A stretch of DNA of 14,007 nt from an uncultured Myxococcales bacterium (GTDB taxonomy: Bacteria; Myxococcota_A; UBA9042). The notes below the pieces were generated by a model. It had not been told where the DNA came from, did not search any database, and saw nothing but the letters and a program-made list of their open reading frames with translations. Both the position numbers and the translations under genes were made by a program. Below are positions 1 to 7,735 of this stretch, one piece after another (within the stretch, counting starts at the first letter, position 1; each line of letters begins with the position of its first letter). The stretch is from contig CALGHC010000529.1 in NCBI GenBank assembly GCA_937915965.1, forward strand, positions 1 through 14,007, read 5' to 3'.

Positions 1-2
1 CG

Positions 3-986
3 GGCGACGACGGCGGCGACGATGACGCTGGTTCGGGCGACGACGGCGGTGGTGTCCCGGTCGCCTGCAGCTTCAAGGCGAGCGATGGGCCGGCAGCCGC
101 GGAGTGCGCCGCTGGCATGGTCTGCGTCGCCGACATGGGCGCCTGCGAGGGGATCATCGTCGGAGTCTGCGCCGCACCCGTCGACGCGTGCCCTGGCGTG
201 GTGATGCCTGTGTGTGGCTGTGACGGCGAGACCTACGGCAACCTGTGCGTCGCGCAGCTGAAGGGCGTCGTGGTCGCGGCCGCTGGCGCATGCGGGGCCG
301 CAGGCCAAGCCTGTGGCGGGATCGCGGGCGTAGCGTGCCCGGACGGGCAGGTCTGCGAGCCAACGGCTTGCGTGGCTGACGCCGCCGGGACCTGTGTGCC
401 GGCCCCGGCAGACGTCTGCGCCGATGGCGGGCCACAAGAGTGCGGCTGCGACGGCAAGACTTGGCCCAGCGCCTGCGCACGGATCAGCGCCGGCGTCGGC
501 AAGGCCTACGACGGTCCGTGCCTGATCAACCCCGACGCCAAGGGTTGCAAGCTGGGCCCGGTCAAGCCGGTCCTGTGCGATCCGGGTCACTGGTGCAAGG
601 TGGACGATGGTGCGTGCTTCGGCCTGGGGGTCTGCTTGCCGTCGCCGGAAGCCTGCGACAACAGCGTCGACCCGGTCTGCGGCTGCGACAACAAGACCTA
701 CGGCAACCCTTGCAAGGCCGCGCTGTCCGGTTTCAGCAAGCTGCAATCCGGTGTCTGCCCGAACCTGCCGTGCCTGGCGGCTGGGCCTCCCTGTCCCGCT
801 GCCACCTATTGCGCGACCGGGGTGGGCCAGTGCGGCGGCAGCGGCAACTGCGTCGCGCTGCCTGCCAAGGCGGTCTGCGACGGCACGTCCGATCCGGCCT
901 GTGGCTGCGACGGCAAGACGTGGGCGAATCCAGCCTGCGCTGCCGCGAACGGCGTGGTCGTTGCACACGCCGGCGCGTGCCCATAG
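3..986 (+). CDS. Multi-Kazal-domain secreted protein, 5'-truncated
   Basis: The reading frame is open from the first full codon, so the start and any signal peptide lie upstream. An internal ATG at 117 is not a credible start because coding sequence continues before it. The visible 327 residues open with a Gly/Asp-rich linker (residues 1-20), typical of the spacer behind a lipoprotein or secretion signal in myxobacterial surface proteins. Four cysteine-rich modules of about 75 residues follow. Each pairs a loosely spaced Cys segment with a Kazal-like core centred on CGCDG(E/K)T(Y/W), at roughly residues 63-97, 139-173, 218-252 and 292-326; the third core carries CGCDNKTYGNPC. Kazal domains are canonical serine-protease inhibitors, so the family role would be blocking proteases outside the cell or at its surface. 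No reactive-site specificity can be read. The final Kazal ends two codons before TAG. It converges on mtnB. Confidence 0.85.
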   Translation, partial: GDDGGDDDAGSGDDGGGVPVACSFKASDGPAAAECAAGMVCVADMGACEGIIVGVCAAPVDACPGVVMPVCGCDGETYGNLCVAQLKGVVVAAAGACGAAGQACGGIAGVACPDGQVCEPTACVADAAGTCVPAPADVCADGGPQECGCDGKTWPSACARISAGVGKAYDGPCLINPDAKGCKLGPVKPVLCDPGHWCKVDDGACFGLGVCLPSPEACDNSVDPVCGCDNKTYGNPCKAALSGFSKLQSGVCPNLPCLAAGPPCPAATYCATGVGQCGGSGNCVALPAKAVCDGTSDPACGCDGKTWANPACAAANGVVVAHAGACP

Positions 987-1085
987 GGCTTGGCGCGTGC
1001 CCTTGGGGCTTGGCGCCTGCCCCAACAGCCCTGCGGCGACTTGCTGCGGACGGACCTGCTGCGGACCCGCTGCGGACCTGCTGCA
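972..1085. repeat. Short direct repeats between convergent genes
   Basis: Two repeat series lie between the Kazal gene and mtnB. A 20-bp unit starting GGCGCGTGCCC occurs at 972-991 and 992-1011, with a partial third copy from 1012. The first copy includes the Kazal stop codon. A second series built on GCTGCGGACC follows at 1043-1085, with units of 15, 11 and 11 bp and a truncated end. I see no stem-loop plus T-run terminator here. Confidence 0.7.
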
Positions 1086-1091
1086 GCTTCC

Positions 1092-1763
1092 CTAGGGAAT
1101 CGAGCGGTCGTGGCGCAGGTGATCGATGCCTGCGGCGTGCATACGAACCTTCGCGCTACACAGCCAATCGATGCATTCGGCCTGGGTCTTGGCCTGCGTG
1201 ACGTCGCGCCCCCACACGTAGATCCCGTGGTTGCGGACGACGACGGCGCTCGCCTGGGCGTGGTCGAGGATGGCCTGCTCGAGGCGCTCCTCGAGTTGGT
1301 GCTCCAGCGCCGTGTTGTCGATGACAGGGAGCGTGCTGGTCCCGAAGTAGGCCCCGCCCTCCAGTCCCTTGACCATCTCGAGGCGGGTGAAGTCCAGCGA
1401 CTCGCCCGGCGGCACCAGCGCGGCCGCGAGGATGACCTCAAGGCTGTGGCTGTGCAGGACGGCGCCGGCGTCGCGATGGCGGTACGCGGCGAGGAAGAGG
1501 GGCGCACACGCGGTCAGGCTCAGGTCGCTGGCTGGATGCGTGAGGACCTGGCCATCTCGGTCGACCGTGAACAGATCGGCCGGCGCGAGCTTCTCCTTTT
1601 CCACTCCGCTCGGCGCCATCCAGATGGTCTCGCCGCTGCGAATCGAGATGCCGCCACCAGTGCCGCTGGCCCAGCCGAGCTTGTAGAAGTGGCTGCACAG
1701 CGCGCAGATCTCGGCACGAATCGCCGCGTCCCGTAGCGCATCAGGGTGCAGTCGGTGGGTCAT
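1092..1763 (-). CDS. mtnB: Methylthioribulose-1-phosphate dehydratase (MtnB, APIP-like)
   Basis: This 223-residue class II aldolase/epimerase-fold protein matches the MtnB/APIP group, which dehydrates 5-methylthioribulose-1-phosphate in the cytoplasmic methionine salvage pathway. The N-terminal part carries FYKLGWASGTGGGIS (about 26-40) and APSGVEKE (50-57), characteristic of animal and bacterial APIP-like enzymes. Expected zinc ligands are H104 and H106 in LHSHS and H179 in RNHGIYVWG. E129 in RLEMVKG fits the catalytic acid/base, and C86 in TACAPLF matches the substrate-pocket cysteine of APIP. The ATG at 1763 was chosen because homology begins there. The open frame runs further upstream, but only as an overlap of the lipoprotein gene. 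The gap to the upstream lipoprotein stop is 8 bp, so co-transcription is likely. No other methionine salvage gene is in the window. Confidence 0.9.
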   Translation of the reverse strand: MTHRLHPDALRDAAIRAEICALCSHFYKLGWASGTGGGISIRSGETIWMAPSGVEKEKLAPADLFTVDRDGQVLTHPASDLSLTACAPLFLAAYRHRDAGAVLHSHSLEVILAAALVPPGESLDFTRLEMVKGLEGGAYFGTSTLPVIDNTALEHQLEERLEQAILDHAQASAVVVRNHGIYVWGRDVTQAKTQAECIDWLCSAKVRMHAAGIDHLRHDRSIP

Positions 1764-1771
1764 GGTGCCGG

Positions 1772-2746
1772 CTATTGCAGGAATGCTTGATAGAACGAGG
1801 TCTCTTTCATCGCCGTGAAGCTCGTCTGCTTCGGGACGAGGTCCTCGAGGTAGGTGACGAGGCGTTGCTCGTTGCGGCGCAGCCAGGAAGCGGCCCGGCT
1901 GTGCGCCAGGTTGCCGATCTCGTGCTGCAGACGGTCGGCGGCGACCAGCGCCGGTTCCGCTTTGGCCAGCTTGACGCACTGCTCTGAGCTGGGCGCGCTG
2001 GGACAGCCGAACCAGTCTTGGTGCACGGTCTTTCGCCAGAAACCGCCCGCGCCGGACACCTGGAACGCCAGCTCGTTGAAGGCCTCCAAGACCTCCATCG
2101 CGTCCGGTTCGGCGACGTCGAGGCGCTCGCGCCAGGCCATCAGATACGGGTCGGAGAGGTCGAGGAGTCGGCGCGCGAGCCGCTGCGCGGCCGTCTTCGC
2201 GTCTTCCGGCAGGCCGGTCGAAGCGGGCACCTCGGGCTTGGCTTCGGGGCTCGGCTGATCCGGGCCGGCGGCGTCCGCGCTGGGGAGATTCGCTGGCAGA
2301 CCGCCTGGTGCCTCGGACGTTCGGATGCAGCGCCCCTTCCAATGCCAGGTGACGAGCTCGACCGTCTTCACCTCGTAGACCGGCTTGCCGTCCATGCCAA
2401 GTTTGCGCACCCGGGTCGTCTGCTGCTTGCGCTCGTCTTGCGCCTCGACCCCGGCGACCGCGTCGCAACCGTAGCGAGCGGCATGTTTGCGGAACTGATC
2501 ATCGATCTCAGGCCGCACGGGCGTGGCCCCGGTCGTGTCGAACCCCAGAACGCCGACGACGATGTTCGGCGTGGGTAGAGTCGCGCTCTCTTCAACGACC
2601 TGGACCTGTGTGCCAGGTGGCAGCGGCCGAAACTTCGGCACGCCGGTGGTGCGTTCGAACTGAACGCCGCCACATGCCGACACCAGCAAGACCGCCAAAG
2701 CCAGGCCGATCAACCGTGTCGCGGTCTTCGTTGTCGAGGTAATCAT
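1772..2746 (-). CDS. Predicted lipoprotein of unknown function
   Basis: I do not recognise a family for this 324-residue protein. The ATG at 2746 is preferred because a strong GGAGGAAGG lies just upstream and it gives a compact signal peptide: basic start, hydrophobic stretch 12-22, and lipobox LVSAC with C25 as the lipidation site. Residues 45-142 form a likely globular domain containing NIVVGVLGFD, an ARYGCDAVAG segment and a Lys/Val-rich strand region ending in WHWKGRC. A Pro/Ala/Glu-rich linker covers about 143-180. A mostly helical C-terminal domain (about 182-324) has a Cys pair at 248 and 257 and a basic SWLRRNEQR segment. It would be anchored in the outer membrane or periplasm. It lies 76 bp after the GGDEF-EAL gene and 8 bp before mtnB on the same strand, so it could be co-expressed with either. 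Confidence 0.85.
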   Translation of the reverse strand: MITSTTKTATRLIGLALAVLLVSACGGVQFERTTGVPKFRPLPPGTQVQVVEESATLPTPNIVVGVLGFDTTGATPVRPEIDDQFRKHAARYGCDAVAGVEAQDERKQQTTRVRKLGMDGKPVYEVKTVELVTWHWKGRCIRTSEAPGGLPANLPSADAAGPDQPSPEAKPEVPASTGLPEDAKTAAQRLARRLLDLSDPYLMAWRERLDVAEPDAMEVLEAFNELAFQVSGAGGFWRKTVHQDWFGCPSAPSSEQCVKLAKAEPALVAADRLQHEIGNLAHSRAASWLRRNEQRLVTYLEDLVPKQTSFTAMKETSFYQAFLQ

Positions 2747-2822
2747 AGTCGTCCTTCCTCCGGCGCGTGTGGCCCCCGCCGCCACCCGCGAACAGCGCCC
2801 TGCGTCGCCGCGAGTCCCTGAA

Positions 2823-5042
2823 TCAGCCGTCGAATTTCATCGTGCGACCCGACCGCAACAACTCCGCGAACTCAGCTTGCTCCAGGGGTTCGCTGAATAT
2901 GTACCCCTGCAGCATGTCACAGCCTCGCGCTCGCAGGAAACGGACCTGCTCCTCGGTCTCCACGCCCTCGGCCACGGTGGTCAGGCACATGTTGTGGGCC
3001 ATGGCCAGGATGGCCGCGACGATGGCGCTGTCGTCTCGGCTCTCGGGGATTGTTCGAACGAAGCTCTGATCGATCTTGATCGAGTCGATCGGGAAACGCT
3101 TGAGGTAGGTGAAGGACGAATAGCCGGTGCCAAAGTCGTCGATCGCGACCTTGACGCCGAGGCTCTTCAGCTCGTTGAGCAGCTCGATCGAGGCGTCCAT
3201 GTCCTCCATGATCAGACTCTCCGTCAGCTCCAGCTCCAGCCGCTTGGGATCCAGACCCGCGTCGGCGACGATCCAGCCGATCGAGCTCGCCAACTCCAGG
3301 TTGCGAAACTGCAGCGGCGAGATGTTGACCGCGACGTCGAGGGGTTGGAGGCCCAGCTCGTTCCACTCCCGGGCCTGGCTGCACGCAGTGTGGAGGATCC
3401 AGTCGCTCACCGGACCGATCAGACCGGTCTCTTCGAGCATCGGCACAAAGCGACTGGGCGCGATCGAGCCGATCTCCGGATGGAGCCAACGCACCAGCGC
3501 CTCGGCGCCGACGATCGCCCCCGTGGCGAGGCTGACCTTTGGTTGATAGAAGACCCGGAATTCTCGCTGTTGTAGCGCCTGGCGCAGCTGGGTCTCCAAG
3601 GACAAGCGCTCGACCGCCTGGTCGTTCATGTCAGACGTGTAGAAGGCGTAGTCGTTGAAACCACGGGCGCGGGCGCGATACAGCGCCGTGTCCGTGTTGC
3701 GGATGAGCCGGTCGACGTTGTCGCCGTCTTGCGGGAAGACCGCGACGCCCATGCTGGCGGTGAGCGCGACGGGGTGGCCGTCGACGCGGAACGGCGACGC
3801 GAGCGAGCGACGCATCCTTCGCACCACCGAGTCGATCTCGTCGGCGTCCTCGCAGCCTTCGATGATGATCCCGAAGTCGTCGCCGGCGAGGCGCCCAACC
3901 AGGTCGGGATCGGGGCTGATCTCGCGCAGTCGGTCGGCGACCTCGCGCAGGACCCGATCGCCAAAGGTGTGGCCCAGCGTGTCGTTGATGCTGTTGAAGC
4001 GGTCGAGGTCGAGGAAGACCAGACCGACGATGCCACCGTCCTCGCGGCAGCGGGCCAACGCATGGTCGACCCGGTCGCGAAACAGCGTGCGGTTGGGCAA
4101 TCCGGTCAGGGCGTCGTGGCCGGCCATGTAGTGCATCACCGCTTCGACCTGCTTGCGGCGCGACTCGGCGGCGATGAAATCCAGGGCGTAGGCCAGATCA
4201 CTGGTCAGGCTGTCGAGTAGCTCCAACTCGAGCTCGGTGAAGTGGCGTGTCTCTGTGCAGTGGAGAACGAGGACGCCGATCTGTCGCCCGGCCACCAGAA
4301 GAGGCAGCACCACGGTCGCGCGCAGGCCGTGTTCGGTCAGAGGAGCGGCCCAGCGAACCATCAGCGGGTCGACGGTCGCGTCGACCGACAGGATCGAGCG
4401 GCCAGTCTGCAGCGACGCCTCAATCGGGCCATGCTCGTTGCCGTCCCGCTCCGCCTCGTTTGCTGCGGTGAGGGCGGCGACGAGCCCGTCGGGGGCCGCC
4501 CACGATGCGATCGCGTCGACCCGATCGGTCGATCTGTCGACCATCGCCAGCCACGCGACCGCAAAGACGCCGCTCTCGACCGTGAGCTGGCAGACCTCTT
4601 GCATCAGATCGTCGTGGTCCGTGAGCTTGTGCATCGCCCGGCGGATCTCAAGCATCGCGCGGAACAGTCGGTTGCTGTGACGCGCGTCGAGATCGCTCGC
4701 AAAGTCGACGATGTGACGCGCTCCGCCGATCTCGAACTCGGCGCTGGTCAGGTCGACGCGGACCTCGCTGCCGTCGGCGCGGCTACCCATGACCTGCCGG
4801 GGGGCCCGTGTTCGTTCGCCGGTGTCGATCGCGCCTTGCCAGCCGCCCGCGGGACCCGGAAAAAGGCGGCTGCGGTGACGGCCGATCAGGGCTTCGGCCG
4901 TATGGCCAAAGATTCGCTCCATCGCGGCGTTGCAAGCGCAGATCCGGCCGTCGCCGTCCGTGACCAGGACGCCGGTGGGGAAGTGACCGAGGATCAGCCG
5001 GCCAATCGCCTCGTCGAGCTGCTTGCGGTTCTTGCTGACCAT
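2823..5042 (-). CDS. PAS-GAF-GGDEF-EAL cyclic-di-GMP signalling protein
   Basis: This 739-residue cytoplasmic protein has no membrane segment. A PAS domain lies at about 10-118 (FPTGVLVTDGDGRICACNAA), a GAF domain at about 130-292, GGDEF at about 300-465 and EAL at about 480-732. The EAL domain keeps the residues expected for hydrolysis of c-di-GMP: EALVRW (E514), N573, ELTES (605-609), DDFGTG (635-640), K656, the AEGVET glutamate (E692) and Q712. The GGDEF signature is altered to AGDDF (386-390). The RxxD inhibitory site usually found just before it reads PDPD, so product inhibition by that site is unlikely. The domain may be a weak cyclase or a GTP-sensing regulator of the EAL domain; net phosphodiesterase activity is my inference. 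The ATG at 5042 has AGAGG a few bases upstream. The gene is first in a same-strand run with the lipoprotein and mtnB. Confidence 0.93.
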   Translation of the reverse strand: MVSKNRKQLDEAIGRLILGHFPTGVLVTDGDGRICACNAAMERIFGHTAEALIGRHRSRLFPGPAGGWQGAIDTGERTRAPRQVMGSRADGSEVRVDLTSAEFEIGGARHIVDFASDLDARHSNRLFRAMLEIRRAMHKLTDHDDLMQEVCQLTVESGVFAVAWLAMVDRSTDRVDAIASWAAPDGLVAALTAANEAERDGNEHGPIEASLQTGRSILSVDATVDPLMVRWAAPLTEHGLRATVVLPLLVAGRQIGVLVLHCTETRHFTELELELLDSLTSDLAYALDFIAAESRRKQVEAVMHYMAGHDALTGLPNRTLFRDRVDHALARCREDGGIVGLVFLDLDRFNSINDTLGHTFGDRVLREVADRLREISPDPDLVGRLAGDDFGIIIEGCEDADEIDSVVRRMRRSLASPFRVDGHPVALTASMGVAVFPQDGDNVDRLIRNTDTALYRARARGFNDYAFYTSDMNDQAVERLSLETQLRQALQQREFRVFYQPKVSLATGAIVGAEALVRWLHPEIGSIAPSRFVPMLEETGLIGPVSDWILHTACSQAREWNELGLQPLDVAVNISPLQFRNLELASSIGWIVADAGLDPKRLELELTESLIMEDMDASIELLNELKSLGVKVAIDDFGTGYSSFTYLKRFPIDSIKIDQSFVRTIPESRDDSAIVAAILAMAHNMCLTTVAEGVETEEQVRFLRARGCDMLQGYIFSEPLEQAEFAELLRSGRTMKFDG

Positions 5043-5252
5043 GGACCTCTGCGTCGTCCGGCGTCGTCGCGCGTCGCCGAAACCCCGCGGGCGTGACCCA
5101 GCGCCAGCCCGCAGCGGGCGCGGATGGTGCCAGAGATTCCGGGCGGGTGTCGAGGGTTGGAAACCTGCGTTGCTCCGGCGCGCGTTGCCACCGGCGCCCG
5201 ATTTGCCGATGCTACCGCCCGGCCGGCGACACCAAGCGGGCCAAGGCCCGAG

Positions 5253-6002
5253 ATGAACCCGTACCTCTTGACCAGCATAGTAGCGCTCGCGGCCGGCCCC
5301 GCCGTGATGGCCGTGGCCGCACGCCGTCCGCGTCTATCCGCGGCGATCGACGGTTTCGTCATGGTCTCCGTGGCTGGGCTGATCGCCACGCACATCCTCC
5401 CCGACGCTGTCGCGGTGGCAGGGCTCAGCGTTCTCGCCGCTGCCGCCGTCGGTCTGGCGGCGCCGCTGGTCTTTTCCCGCTGGATCGGCTGGCAACGCGC
5501 CGCCGACAATCACGCCCTGCTTGCCTTCGCGGTGCTGGCTCTGGCGACTCACGCCTTCTTCGACGGGGTCGCGTTGGTCGATGGATCGGGGCATCCGCAC
5601 GCCGACGGTGGCGCCCACGCGGCGCTCGCCCATGGTGGACGGATGCTCGCGCTGTCGATCGTCCTACATCGCCTGCCCGTCGGCCTCGGGCTGTGGTGGA
5701 TCGTCGCTCCGCGCTACGGAGCGACAGTCGCCGCGCTGGCGCTGCTGTCCATCGCCATGACGACCCTTGCGGGCTGGTGGACGGGCGCGGCGGTCGTCGC
5801 CGGTGCTCCCGAACACCTTCTGGCGGTCTTTCAGGCTTGGATGGCGGGAACCCTGCTTCACGTATTGAGCGGTCACTCTCACGGCCCAGCCGAGCCCGCT
5901 GACCTGCCGGGGGCGACCCGGCGTCGTCGCGTCGCGGTGGCCGCAGGTGGCGCCGTCGGCGCAATACTCGTCGCGACTCTCAGCGTGATTGGAACGGGTT
6001 GA
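5253..6002 (+). CDS. ZIP-like metal ion transporter, integral membrane
   Basis: The 249-residue product is strongly hydrophobic, with about seven or eight predicted membrane segments. Three features resemble ZIP (Zrt/Irt-like) transporters, which import Zn, Fe or Mn. A TM2-type motif ATHILPDA lies at 45-52. A TM4-type segment HAFFDGVAL (100-108) and a TM5-type segment LHRLPVGLGL (138-147) would supply H100, D104 and H139 as metal ligands. Between them is a His/Gly/Asp-rich loop (about 110-128), a common place for metal-binding residues in ZIPs. The last helices end in GTLLHVLSGHSHG. The usual TM5 glutamate (HExPE type) is not present, so this is a divergent member. The ATG at 5253 starts the hydrophobic N-terminus; the frame is open upstream to 5124, but that stretch looks non-coding. 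No strong ribosome site is seen. The CADD-like gene follows 141 bp later on the same strand. Confidence 0.72.
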   Translation: MNPYLLTSIVALAAGPAVMAVAARRPRLSAAIDGFVMVSVAGLIATHILPDAVAVAGLSVLAAAAVGLAAPLVFSRWIGWQRAADNHALLAFAVLALATHAFFDGVALVDGSGHPHADGGAHAALAHGGRMLALSIVLHRLPVGLGLWWIVAPRYGATVAALALLSIAMTTLAGWWTGAAVVAGAPEHLLAVFQAWMAGTLLHVLSGHSHGPAEPADLPGATRRRRVAVAAGGAVGAILVATLSVIGTG

Positions 6003-6143
6003 GCGGCCGTCCCACCGCCGATCGTGGACAGGACTGTGGGCAGCAGCTAGAACTGCGGTTCGCGCGCACAAGCATGGAAGGTGGCCCCGACCGGGCCGTC
6101 GCTCGTTGCCGCGCCGCCGCATTCCTCCCACACAGGAGTCGTC

Positions 6144-6746
6144 ATGGAAGCGCAGCATCGGCTTGAGGGTGAGGTCGCCCGCCGCAACCTGCTTGAGCAC
6201 CCATTCTACCGGGCCTGGACGGATGGCACGCTGCCCGTCGCAGCTCTCGCGACGTATGCGGCCGAGTACGGGGCCTTCATCGGCGTGGTCGCCGAGGGCT
6301 GGGAAACCCTGGGCGAGACCGATCACGCGGACGAGGAGCGGCACCACACCGAGCTGTGGCAACAGTTTGCAGCGGGACTTGGCACGGCGGTGGGCGGGGC
6401 GACCCTGCCGGCTGTCGAGGCGTTGGTCGCCAGCGCCCAGGAGTGTTTCTCCGACCCTGCCGAAGCGGTCGGCGCCCTCTACGCATTTGAGCGACAGCAG
6501 CCCGCCACGGCAGCCTCCAAGCTGGCTGGCCTGGAGGCCTGGTACGACCTGCCAGATTCGGCCCACACGTATTTCCGCGTGCACGCCGACAACGACTATG
6601 AAGCGGACATGCTCGCCGACCACCTCAGTGGCCTCGACCGTGATGAGCAGGATCGCGCGGTCGCCGCATGCGGTCGCGTCAGCGAGGCGCTGTGGGACGC
6701 CTTGACCGACGTCCACGAGCGCCACCCGACCGACTGCCCCAGCTGA
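6144..6746 (+). CDS. CADD/TENA-like iron-dependent oxygenase-fold protein
   Basis: This 200-residue all-helical protein belongs to the heme-oxygenase-like TENA/PqqC/CADD group. AGGAG at 6134-6138, five bases before the ATG at 6144, fixes the start. Landmarks are LLEHPFYRAW (16-25), TYAAEYGAF (37-45), DEERHHTELW (63-72), YAFERQQP (113-120) and YFRVHADNDYEAD (143-155). Candidate metal ligands are E64 or E65, H68, E116, H147 and D151. The usual third histidine, seven residues after H147, is Ala154. Y22 and K126 occupy the places of the Tyr27 and Lys152 that chlamydial CADD uses when it makes p-aminobenzoate from its own tyrosine (alignment from memory). Possible roles are a p-aminobenzoate-type oxygenase or another non-heme iron oxidase; the function is unproven. 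It follows the ZIP-like gene and converges with serB, 12 bp between stop codons. Confidence 0.78.
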   Translation: MEAQHRLEGEVARRNLLEHPFYRAWTDGTLPVAALATYAAEYGAFIGVVAEGWETLGETDHADEERHHTELWQQFAAGLGTAVGGATLPAVEALVASAQECFSDPAEAVGALYAFERQQPATAASKLAGLEAWYDLPDSAHTYFRVHADNDYEADMLADHLSGLDRDEQDRAVAACGRVSEALWDALTDVHERHPTDCPS

Positions 6747-6758
6747 GTCGATCCGGCT

Positions 6759-7697
6759 TCAGACATCCAGCGCCGCGATCGCGTCCTCGTCGAAGCCAAG
6801 CAGATACAGGACAGCGTCGAGTCCGGGCCGATCGAGGCTGCAATCGGCCTGGGCGCGCACGACCGGTCGGGCGTGGAACGCGACCCCAAGGCCTGCCTTG
6901 ACCAACATGTCGAGGTCGTTCGCGCCGTCGCCGATCGCAACGGTCTGGCCCGGTGACAAGCCGTAGTGGCCCGTCAGCCCGACCAGGGCCGCCGCCTTGC
7001 CCGCGCGGTCGACAATTGGCCCGACCAGCTCGCCGGTCAGCATGCCGTCCCGCACCTCAAGCTCGTTGGCGAAGACGTGGTCGATGCCCAAGCGGGCCGC
7101 AAACGGCGCTGTGATTTGGATGAAACCTCCCGAGACGACAGCGGTATGCCAACCCAGGCGGCGCACGACTCGGAGCAGGCGCTCGGCGCCCGTTGTCGGC
7201 TCGATGCGGCCAAGCACCGCCTCGATCAGCGCCATCGGCGCGCCGGCCAGGCGCCGACACCGCTCACGTAGCGCTGCCTCGAACGGCAGCTCACCAGCCA
7301 TCGCGCGATCGGTGACCGCTGCGACGGCCTCGAAGACGCCGTAGTCGCGCGCCAGCTCGTCGATGACCTCCTGGCGTATCAGGGTGGAGTCCATGTCGAC
7401 CACCAGCAGCCGCCGGTCCCGTCGTTCGGCGTCGCCCCGTTGCACCGCGACGTCACAGTCGTGGTCGGCCAGCGCTGTTACGAGGCGGCCGCGCAGCGCA
7501 GCGAGGTCGCCCGTCGCTGCCCCCTGGACCGGAATGTCGACGGCGGCCGTCTCACCGCGCGCCAACACCCGCACAGCTCCGACGACCAGGCCCTCCGCGT
7601 TCAACGTCCGGACGGCGAGGTCGATGATCACTTCGTCGGTGCCGGCCCACATCAATGTCACGGTCGCCGAACTCGTCTCCACCTTGTCGCTGATCAT
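6759..7697 (-). CDS. serB: Phosphoserine phosphatase SerB
   Basis: The 312-residue cytoplasmic HAD-family enzyme removes phosphate from O-phospho-L-serine, the last step of serine biosynthesis. Residues 10-90 form an ACT-like regulatory region, as in SerB proteins with an N-terminal extension. The catalytic domain carries DMDST (101-105; D101 nucleophile, D103 acid/base), the cap region with EVIDELAR (110-117), VVSGGF (187-192), K234, and IGDGANDLDML (255-265) with D257 and D261 for Mg2+. The length is close to other ACT-containing SerB proteins. The ATG at 7697 is chosen because AAGGGG lies about five bases upstream and homology begins here. The frame stays open far upstream but only as an antiparallel or overlapping shadow of the TetR gene. 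It is 38 bp downstream of the TetR gene on the same strand, so it may be read from the same message. Confidence 0.93.
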   Translation of the reverse strand: MISDKVETSSATVTLMWAGTDEVIIDLAVRTLNAEGLVVGAVRVLARGETAAVDIPVQGAATGDLAALRGRLVTALADHDCDVAVQRGDAERRDRRLLVVDMDSTLIRQEVIDELARDYGVFEAVAAVTDRAMAGELPFEAALRERCRRLAGAPMALIEAVLGRIEPTTGAERLLRVVRRLGWHTAVVSGGFIQITAPFAARLGIDHVFANELEVRDGMLTGELVGPIVDRAGKAAALVGLTGHYGLSPGQTVAIGDGANDLDMLVKAGLGVAFHARPVVRAQADCSLDRPGLDAVLYLLGFDEDAIAALDV

Positions 7698-7735
7698 CGC
7701 AGCCCCTTGAACGCTTCGCCGGGCCCCGATGCCGA

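Noticed and set aside
1764..2468. N-terminal extension of the mtnB frame by about 235 residues
   Set aside because: The extension is Arg/Gly-rich, has no domain features, and overlaps the lipoprotein gene on the same strand in another frame. MtnB homology starts at 1763.
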